Shown: positions 36,328 through 41,934 of the stretch, piece after piece
Position numbering within the stretch: the first letter of the stretch is position 1
How the letters are laid out: every line of letters starts with the position of its first letter
Assembly (NCBI RefSeq): GCF_017848315.1
Contig: NZ_JAFKEC010000053.1
Location: forward strand, 1 to 41,934
Length of the DNA stretch: 41,934 bases
DNA from: Pseudomonas palmensis
Lineage (GTDB): Bacteria; Pseudomonadota; Gammaproteobacteria; Pseudomonadales; Pseudomonadaceae
Reading direction: 5' to 3'
Notes under the pieces: model-generated
Seen by the model: only the letters and a program-made list of their open reading frames with translations
Told to the model about the DNA's origin: nothing
Database searches by the model: none
Translations under genes and position numbers: made by a program

Positions 36328-37452
36328 ATGCCCCTGTTGATCACCCCCTTCGCCGAGCTCGAGCTGCTTCGCCAGCCCGAATACGCCAACGACCCCTTGC
36401 AGGCCTTCGACGCGGCCGACGAGTACCTGCTCGAACACCTGGCCGCGCAGGCGCTGCCTGCCACGAGCCGGGTACTGGTACTCAACGACAGCTTCGGCGC
36501 GCTGGCCATCAGCCTGCGCGCCCATGCCCAGGTGCTGGGCAGCGGCGACTCCTACCTGGCCCGGCTGGCACTGGAGAAGAACCTGGTGCGCAATGGCCAG
36601 GCATTCGACAGCGTGCCCTTCATCGCCGCCAGCCAGCATTGGCAGGGGCCGTTCGACCGGGTGCTGGTGCGCGTACCCAAGACCCTGGCGCTGCTCGAAG
36701 AGCAGTTGATCCGGCTGCAGGGCCAGTTGGCACCCGGCGCGCAGGTAATCGCCGGGGCGATGATCAAGCACCTGCCACGGGCAGCCGGCGACCTGCTGGA
36801 GAAGTACATCGGCCCGGTGCAGGCATCGCTGGCGCGCAAGAAGGCGCGCCTGCTGATCGCCACGGCCGAGCCCAGGGCGGCGGCAGCCTCGCCCTACCCC
36901 ACCCGTTATCACCTGGAGCAACCACCGCTGGAGCTGGTGAACCACGCCAATGTGTTCTGCCGCGAAGGGCTGGATATCGGTACTCGTGCCTTCCTGCCAC
37001 ATCTGCCCCGCGACCTGGGCGATGCGCGGGTGGCCGACCTTGGCTGCGGCAACGGCGTGCTGGGCATCGTCAGCGCGCTGGCCAACCCGCAGGCGCACTA
37101 CACCCTGGTGGACGAGTCGTACATGGCGGTGCAGTCGGCCGAGCAGAACTGGCAGGCGGCGCTGGGCGAGCGAGCCGTGACGGTGCGCGCCGACGACGGG
37201 CTGGCCGGGCAGGCGCCGCAGTCGCTGGACGTGGTGCTGTGCAACCCGCCGTTTCACCAGCAGCAGGTGGTGGGGGACTTTCTCGCCTGGCGCATGTTCC
37301 AGCAGGCACGCGAGGCACTGGTGGTGGGCGGGGCGCTGTACATCGTGGGCAATCGGCACCTGGGCTATCACAGCAAGTTGGCGCGATTGTTCCGGGGAGT
37401 AGAACAGGTGGCAGCCACGCCGAAGTTCGTGGTGCTCAAGGCGCGCAAGTAG
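36328..37452 (+). CDS. rlmG: RlmG-type 23S rRNA guanine-N2 methyltransferase
   Basis: A 374-residue two-domain methyltransferase: a degenerate N-terminal methyltransferase-like half and a catalytic C-terminal half with the SAM motif DLGCGNGVLG (from D237) and the amino-methylase motif NPPF (306-309). RlmG modifies G1835 of 23S rRNA; the related RsmC acts on 16S G1207 and is shorter (about 343 against about 378), so RlmG is preferred. It lies 106 bp after ppoR, with a TAGAAT -10-like box (36265-36270) of its own. Confidence 0.87.
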   Translation: MPLLITPFAELELLRQPEYANDPLQAFDAADEYLLEHLAAQALPATSRVLVLNDSFGALAISLRAHAQVLGSGDSYLARLALEKNLVRNGQAFDSVPFIAASQHWQGPFDRVLVRVPKTLALLEEQLIRLQGQLAPGAQVIAGAMIKHLPRAAGDLLEKYIGPVQASLARKKARLLIATAEPRAAAASPYPTRYHLEQPPLELVNHANVFCREGLDIGTRAFLPHLPRDLGDARVADLGCGNGVLGIVSALANPQAHYTLVDESYMAVQSAEQNWQAALGERAVTVRADDGLAGQAPQSLDVVLCNPPFHQQQVVGDFLAWRMFQQAREALVVGGALYIVGNRHLGYHSKLARLFRGVEQVAATPKFVVLKARK

Positions 37453-37515
37453 GCCGGGTACGGAGCCGACACCTTCGCCGGCAAGCGGCTCCTGCGCCAG
37501 GCGGCCGAGACAGGC

Positions 37516-37549
37516 AAAAAAAACCCTGCGCAGCTCACGCGGCGCAGGG
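37516..37549 (-). terminator. Rho-independent terminator of the cioAB operon
   Basis: Read on the minus strand: CCCTGCGC (37549-37542), a 10-base loop, GCGCAGGG (37531-37524), then eight T (37523-37516). A classical terminator about 40 bp after the small DUF2474 gene. Confidence 0.93.
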
Positions 37550-37587
37550 TGTAAACCCGCCCAGGGCGGGATGGGAAATACCTTGGC

Positions 37588-37743
37588 TCAGTGGGTACTC
37601 AAGCCCGCCGCCGCCATGAACATCCGCATCAGCCAGGCCACCACGGCCAGGCTTGCCACGCTCACTGCCCAGATCAGCAGCAGCCAGCCCAGGCGCTGCA
37701 TCAGCGGCTTTTTCTCCGGTTCGAAGGTGTCTTTGCCAGTCAT
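37588..37743 (-). CDS. Small single-pass membrane protein of the CIO oxidase operon (DUF2474 type)
   Basis: A 51-residue protein, absent from ORF lists with a 60-residue cut-off. A charged N-terminus (MTGKDTFEPEKKPLMQRLGW) is followed by one membrane helix (about 20-43, LLLIWAVSVASLAVVAWLM) and a short tail ending GLSTH. Its place right after cioB, 12 bp downstream with AGGAGG as ribosome site, and its form match DUF2474 proteins that accompany cyanide-insensitive bd-type oxidases, much as CydX accompanies CydAB. It is probably an accessory subunit; the direct function is not shown. Confidence 0.88.
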   Translation of the reverse strand: MTGKDTFEPEKKPLMQRLGWLLLIWAVSVASLAVVAWLMRMFMAAAGLSTH

Positions 37744-37755
37744 TGCCAGGCCCTC

Positions 37756-38763
37756 CTAGTGATAGCCGTCGTCGTGGGTCACCTTGCCGCGGAACACGTA
37801 GTAGCTCCAGAAGGTGTAGCCCAGGATGAACGGGATGATGAACAGCGTGCCCACCAGCATGAAGCCCTGGCTCTGCGGCGGCGCTGCGGCGTCCCAGATC
37901 GAGATCGACGGCGGGATGATGTTCGGCCACAGGCTGATGCCCAGCCCACTGTAGCCCAGGAAAATCAGCACCAACGTCAGCAGGAACGGGGTGTAGTGGG
38001 CATGGCGTGCCACCGCCCGCACCAGCCCGTACAGGGTGACCAGCACCAGGATCGGCACCGGCAGGAACCAGAACAGGTTGGGCAGGCTGAACCAGCGCGT
38101 GGCGATGTCCGGATGCGCCAGCGGCGTCCAGATACTCACCACACCGGTCACGGCCAGCAGCACGAAGGCCAGTGGGCGCGCCAGGTCATGCATCTTGCTC
38201 TGCAACGGGCCTTCGGTCTTCATGATCAGCCAGGTGCAGCCGAGCAAGGCATAGGCCACGATCAGCCCCACCCCGCAGAACAGGCTGAACGGCGTCAGCC
38301 AGTCCAGCGAGCCGCCTGCGTAGTTGCGTTCGACCACCTTGAAGCCTTCGATGAATGCGCCCAGTGCCACGCCCTGGAAGAAGGTTGCGGCCAGCGAGCC
38401 GCCGATGAACGCCTTGTCCCACAGGTGGCGCTTGTCAGCCTTGGCCTTGAAGCGGAACTCGAAGGCCACGCCACGGAAGATCAGCCCCATCAGCATCAGC
38501 ATCAACGGCAGGTACAGCGCCGAGAGCACCACCGCATAGGCCAGCGGGAAGGCGCCGAACAGCGCCGCCCCGCCCAGCACCAGCCAGGTCTCGTTGCCGT
38601 CCCAGACCGGGGCGACGGTGTTCATCATCACATCGCGGTCGCGCTCGCCCTTGACGAAGGGAAACAGGATGCCAATGCCCAGGTCGAAGCCGTCCATCAC
38701 CACGTACATCATGATGCCGAAGATGATGATCACGGCCCAGATAAGCGGAAGATCAATACCCAT
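37756..38763 (-). CDS. cioB: Cyanide-insensitive terminal oxidase subunit II
   Basis: A 335-residue CydB-family inner-membrane subunit with about eight or nine membrane helices; it pairs with CioA in a bd-type quinol oxidase that reduces oxygen without a copper site and tolerates cyanide. Characteristic N-terminus: WAVIIIFGIMMYVVMDGFDL, then GIGILFPFV; also NETWLVLGGAALFGAFPLAY. It begins three bases after the cioA stop codon. Confidence 0.95.
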   Translation of the reverse strand: MGIDLPLIWAVIIIFGIMMYVVMDGFDLGIGILFPFVKGERDRDVMMNTVAPVWDGNETWLVLGGAALFGAFPLAYAVVLSALYLPLMLMLMGLIFRGVAFEFRFKAKADKRHLWDKAFIGGSLAATFFQGVALGAFIEGFKVVERNYAGGSLDWLTPFSLFCGVGLIVAYALLGCTWLIMKTEGPLQSKMHDLARPLAFVLLAVTGVVSIWTPLAHPDIATRWFSLPNLFWFLPVPILVLVTLYGLVRAVARHAHYTPFLLTLVLIFLGYSGLGISLWPNIIPPSISIWDAAAPPQSQGFMLVGTLFIIPFILGYTFWSYYVFRGKVTHDDGYH

Positions 38764-38766
38764 GAG

Positions 38767-40203
38767 TCAGTTCCCCTTGCTCAGGCTGGCGTGGTCGTCG
38801 GCATGGTCGTCGTCGGCAGCCGACAACGGCCGCGCCGGGGTGCGTTGCTGGCCAGGCCCGCCATGGGTCGGCTCGTCGCCCTCGCCGGTTTCCGGCCCCT
38901 TGCGCACCAGACGCATCATGTAGCCGAGCCCCGCGCCGAACAGCGCGAAGTACACCACCACGAACATCACCAGGGTGATGCCCAGTTGCGCATAGCTGTG
39001 GTTGGACACGCCATCGGCGGTACGCATCAGCCCGTACACCACCCACGGCTGGCGACCGACCTCGGTGGTGAACCAGCCGGCCAGGATCGCGATCAGCCCG
39101 GACGGGCCCATCCACAGGGTCAGGTAGAGGAACGGGCGCGAGCTGTACAGGGTGCCGCGCTTGCGCAGCCACAGGCTCCACAGGCCCACGGCGATCATCA
39201 GCATGCCCAGCCCGACCATGATGCGGAACGACCAGAACACCACGGTGGAGTTGGGCCGGTCTTCAGGCGGGAACTCCTTCATCGCCGGCACCTGCTTGTC
39301 CAGGCTGTGGGTCAGGATCAGGCTGCCCAGCGCCGGGATCTCCAGCTTGAAGTGGGTGGTCTCGTTCTTCATGTCGGGGATGCCGAACAGGATCAGCGGG
39401 GTCGGCTCGTCGCCGACGTTTTCCCAGTGGCCTTCGATGGCGGCGATCTTCACCGGCTGGTGCTTGAGGGTGTTGAGCCCGTGGAAATCACCGATCACCG
39501 CCTGCACCGGCGCCACGATCAGCGCCATCCACATGGCCATCGAGAGCATCTTGCGAATCGCCGGGTTGTCCTTGCCGCGCAGCAGGTGCCAGGCGGCCGA
39601 GGCGCCGACGAAGAAGGCCGTGGCCACGAATGCTGCCGTGGCCATGTGCGCCAGGCGGTAGGGGAAGGACGGGTTGAAGATCACCGCGAACCAGTCGACC
39701 GGGATCACCACGCCGTTGACGATTTCATAACCTTGCGGGGTCTGCATCCAGCTGTTGGACGCCAGGATCCAGAAGGTGGAGATCAGCGTGCCGACGGCGA
39801 CCATGATGGTGGCGAAGAAGTGCAGGCCGCGCCCGACCTTGTTCCAGCCGAACAGCATGACCCCCAGAAAGCCCGCTTCGAGGAAGAACGCGGTGAGCAC
39901 CTCATAGGTCAGCAACGGCCCGGTGATCGAGCCGGCGAAGTCCGAGAAGCGGCTCCAGTTGGTGCCGAACTGGTACGCCATGACCAGGCCGGAGACCACG
40001 CCCATGCCGAAGTTGACGGCAAAGATCTTCGACCAGAAGTGGTACAGGTCGCGGTAGACGCTGTTGTGGGTCTTGAGCCACAGGCCTTCGAGCACCGCCA
40101 GGTAACTCGCCAGGCCGATGGTGATGGCCGGGAACAGGATGTGGAAAGAGATCGTAAACGCAAACTGGATTCGGGCGAGATCTAGAGCCTCTAATCCGAA
40201 CAT
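38767..40203 (-). CDS. cioA: Cyanide-insensitive terminal oxidase subunit I
   Basis: A 478-residue CydA-family subunit carrying the haem groups and the quinol site. The haem-ligand histidine His21 lies in TISFHILFPAITIG, and GRQPWVVYGLMRTADGVS is the typical late motif. The Q-loop lacks the long insertion of E. coli CydA, which places it in the CIO subclass. The C-terminus is an acidic/His-rich hydrophilic tail (DDDHADDHASL). Start ATG at 40203 with GAGG upstream. An ANR/FNR-type box at 40370-40383 suggests oxygen control. Confidence 0.95.
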   Translation of the reverse strand: MFGLEALDLARIQFAFTISFHILFPAITIGLASYLAVLEGLWLKTHNSVYRDLYHFWSKIFAVNFGMGVVSGLVMAYQFGTNWSRFSDFAGSITGPLLTYEVLTAFFLEAGFLGVMLFGWNKVGRGLHFFATIMVAVGTLISTFWILASNSWMQTPQGYEIVNGVVIPVDWFAVIFNPSFPYRLAHMATAAFVATAFFVGASAAWHLLRGKDNPAIRKMLSMAMWMALIVAPVQAVIGDFHGLNTLKHQPVKIAAIEGHWENVGDEPTPLILFGIPDMKNETTHFKLEIPALGSLILTHSLDKQVPAMKEFPPEDRPNSTVVFWSFRIMVGLGMLMIAVGLWSLWLRKRGTLYSSRPFLYLTLWMGPSGLIAILAGWFTTEVGRQPWVVYGLMRTADGVSNHSYAQLGITLVMFVVVYFALFGAGLGYMMRLVRKGPETGEGDEPTHGGPGQQRTPARPLSAADDDHADDHASLSKGN

Positions 40204-40576
40204 AGTGCTTCCTCTGTCAGGTTATCCGGCGTCAGGGTCACGGCCTTGGCGCCAACTGCCCCTACGTCATTGAGTGCGGCGAGTTGGAATTGTTCTGAAA
40301 ACTTGCAATCGCAGGGAATTCGGCCCTCCGGCCACATCGTTGCATTTGAAACAGTTGCAAAAACAACAATTGATCCAGGTCAACGATTGCCTGAAAGCAT
40401 AGTCCTGAACGGGCCGCATGGTTGTGTGGTGGTTTGCCGCGTGACCGGTTGCCTCACCCCCTTTACGCACACACGAATCGGTGCGCCTACCGCACGGGGA
40501 TGACGGCTTTCGCAACCTACTGTTACAAACTGGTGATAATCTGCCCCGCCGCCCCCGCAAAGGCTCTGTATCGCAC
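40204..40576. other. Divergent intergenic region cioA / MFS (373 bp)
   Basis: No supported gene. It contains the ANR/FNR-like box (40370-40383), a GGCC-CTCC-GGCC mini-hairpin near 40322-40333, two GTTGCA direct repeats around 40339 and 40354, and a -10-like GATAAT (40535-40540) in the MFS direction without a good -35. The A+T-rich part is 40340-40400. Confidence 0.6.
40370..40383. promoter_or_regulatory. ANR/FNR box upstream of cioA
   Basis: TTGATCCAGGTCAA: matches TTGAT-N4-ATCAA at nine of ten positions. It lies 167 bp upstream of the cioA ATG. In P. aeruginosa ANR lowers cio expression at low oxygen; no good -10 follows at class II spacing, which fits repression better than activation. Confidence 0.65.
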
Positions 40577-41806
40577 ATGTCAGACCATGCCCCGCTCCTG
40601 CTGCGCCATCACCGCCCCTTCCTGGCGTTCTGGTGCGCGCGAATTTTCACTGCCAGCGGCTTCCAGATGCTCACCGTGGCCATCGGCTGGCACCTCTATC
40701 AGCTGACCGGCAACGTGCTCGACCTGGGCCTGGTGGGCCTGGTGGAATTCGCCCCGCGGGTGCTGTTCATGCTGCACACCGGGCATGTGGCCGACCGCTA
40801 TGACCGGCGCCGGGTGGCAGCGCTGTGCCAGTTCGCCCAGGCGCTGATCGCCCTGGCGCTGGTGGTGGGCAGCAGCACCCACAGCGTGACCCGCGAACTG
40901 ATCTTCGTGCTGGCGTTCCTGCTGGGCAGTGCGCGCTCTTTCGAGATGCCGGCCACCCAGGCGTTGCTACCCAACGTGGTGCCCTCGGCGCTGTTCCCGC
41001 GGGCAGTGGCCGCGTCGGCCTCGGCCATGCAGTCGGCGACCATCGTCGCGCCGGCGCTGGGGGGCTTTCTGTATGCGTTTGGCAGCGTGTGGGTGTATGG
41101 CCCGACCGTGGTGCTGTACGTGATCGCCTGCGGCCTGACCTTGCGCCTGAGCGCCGCCCGCCAGCCGGCCAACCGGGGCCGGGCGAGCCTGGAATCGCTG
41201 CTGGCGGGCATTCGCTTCATTCGCAGCCGCCCGGACGTGCTCGGCGCGGTGTCGCTGGACCTGTTCGCCGTGCTGCTGGGCGGCGCCACGGCGTTGCTGC
41301 CGGTGTTCGCCAAGGACATCCTGCTGACCGGCCCGTGGGGCCTGGGCCTGTTGCGCTCGGCGCCGGCGGTGGGGGCGCTGCTGATGTCGGTGTGGCTGGC
41401 GCGCTTCCCCATCGAGCGCAAGGTCGGGCGGGTGATGTTCACGGCGGTGGGGGTCTTTGGCGTGGCGACCATTGCCTTCGGCCTGTCGACCTCGTTCTGG
41501 TTCTCGCTGGCGGTGCTGGCGGTGCTGGGCGCGGCTGACATGATCAGCATGGTGATCCGCAGCGCGTTCGTGCAACTGGAGACGCCGGACGAGATGCGTG
41601 GTCGGGTAAGCGCGGTGAACGGGTTGTTCATCGGCGCCTCGAACCAGCTGGGCGAGTTCGAGTCCGGGGTCACGGCGCACTGGTTCGGCACCGTGCCGGC
41701 GGTGGTGCTGGGCGGGGTGGGCACGCTGGTGGTGACGGGCGTGTGGATCAAGCTGTTCCCGACGCTGGCGGGGCGCGATCACATGCATACCCAGAAAAAG
41801 GGCTGA
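40577..41806 (+). CDS. MFS exporter (EntS/MFS_3-like)
   Basis: A 409-residue major-facilitator transporter with about 12 membrane segments. Recognised by the first-segment LAFWCARIFTASGFQMLTVA, the loop-2 motif GHVADRYDRRRV and the family's FEMPATQALLPNVV and EMRGRVSAVNGLFIGASNQLGE. The last resembles the EntS-type (MFS_3) exporters; the substrate is unknown. The ATG at 40577 is chosen because the conserved region begins right after it, but its ribosome site is weak (AAGG about 13 bases upstream). It is divergent from cioA and followed by a degraded REP pair. Confidence 0.85.
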   Translation: MSDHAPLLLRHHRPFLAFWCARIFTASGFQMLTVAIGWHLYQLTGNVLDLGLVGLVEFAPRVLFMLHTGHVADRYDRRRVAALCQFAQALIALALVVGSSTHSVTRELIFVLAFLLGSARSFEMPATQALLPNVVPSALFPRAVAASASAMQSATIVAPALGGFLYAFGSVWVYGPTVVLYVIACGLTLRLSAARQPANRGRASLESLLAGIRFIRSRPDVLGAVSLDLFAVLLGGATALLPVFAKDILLTGPWGLGLLRSAPAVGALLMSVWLARFPIERKVGRVMFTAVGVFGVATIAFGLSTSFWFSLAVLAVLGAADMISMVIRSAFVQLETPDEMRGRVSAVNGLFIGASNQLGEFESGVTAHWFGTVPAVVLGGVGTLVVTGVWIKLFPTLAGRDHMHTQKKG

Positions 41807-41819
41807 CCGCGCTTACCCA

Positions 41820-41885
41820 ATCGTGGGTCAAGCTTGCTCCCACAAGGACCTCACTGAATCTGTGGGGGCGGGATTGACCCGTAAT
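41820..41885. repeat. Degenerate inverted REP pair after the MFS gene
   Basis: Arms 41820-41847 and 41860-41885 match the REP arms around glyA but with several substitutions in each, so pairing is imperfect. It looks like an older copy of the same element. Confidence 0.7.
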
Positions 41886-41934
41886 GAGGCCAGCCAGATC
41901 AAAGCATCAGGGTCATCTGCCGCTCATACCCCAC

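Noticed and set aside
37471..37500. Single REP-like sequence after rlmG (TTCGCCGGCAAGCGGCTCCT)
   Set aside because: It resembles another Pseudomonas REP class but is unpaired and has a mismatch in its palindrome, so I do not list it as a feature.
37591..40185. 864-codon His/Gln-rich open frame opposite cioA and cioB
   Set aside because: Antisense of Met/Leu/Val-rich membrane protein genes; the real products are plain on the minus strand.
41899..41934. End of a minus-strand gene at the right edge (reads VGYERQMTLML then stop)
   Set aside because: Only 11 codons are visible; an in-frame stop is expected by chance and no family can be recognised.

Overview
The window is high-GC chromosomal DNA of a gamma-proteobacterium, almost certainly a Pseudomonas of the P. 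putida group. The evidence is the codon use, the REP palindromes of the GCGGG...CCCGC type, and a neighbourhood that holds morA, glyA, cstA, mapZ, radA, mscL, fpr, a ppoR-type LuxR solo and cioAB. No tRNA, rRNA, CRISPR array, insertion sequence or integrase was seen, so this reads as ordinary chromosome carrying one large accessory machine.

Left half (1-20953, all on the minus strand): a type VI secretion system whose gene order matches the P. aeruginosa H2 (HSI-II) cluster. In transcription order it is tssA-tssB-tssC-tssE-tssF-tssG-tssH(clpV)-sfa-orfX-fha-tssJ-tssK-tssL-tssM-stp1-stk1, then a 318-bp intergenic region, then hcp, which runs off the left edge. All sheath, baseplate, membrane-complex and ATPase genes look intact. 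The set also encodes its own sigma-54 activator (Sfa), an FHA protein, and a PP2C phosphatase/Ser-Thr kinase pair for post-translational switching. The region upstream of hcp holds a sigma-54-like promoter, an IHF-like site and three 18-bp palindromes at enhancer distance. This suggests that the main operon makes the activator and Sfa/RpoN then fires the hcp promoter. Candidate RsmA/RsmE octamers sit on the tssA, tssJ and tssM start regions. No vgrG, PAAR or effector gene lies in the window.

Centre (20954-27810): a divergent intergenic region, then morA, a membrane multi-PAS GGDEF-EAL protein with both catalytic motifs intact, then glyA. glyA is flanked on each side by an inverted REP pair with identical 27-nt arms. 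After glyA, on the minus strand, comes the operon cstA-ybdD-yjiA (peptide or pyruvate-type carrier, small DUF466-type protein, CobW/COG0523 GTPase). The mRNA of cstA begins with overlapping Hfq/Crc-type A-rich motifs.

Right half (27811-41934): mapZ (PilZ c-di-GMP adaptor), an NCS2 purine/pyrimidine permease with a 14-bp operator-like palindrome and an A-rich motif upstream, then radA (minus), mscL, fpr (minus), ppoR, rlmG, the cyanide-insensitive oxidase cioA-cioB-DUF2474 (minus) with an ANR/FNR box and a strong terminator, and an MFS exporter. Two c-di-GMP proteins (morA and mapZ) lie within 10 kb of each other beside the T6SS.

The observation most worth testing is the hcp control region, which combines a complete enhancer architecture with a Shine-Dalgarno sequence that can be masked only in read-through mRNA.
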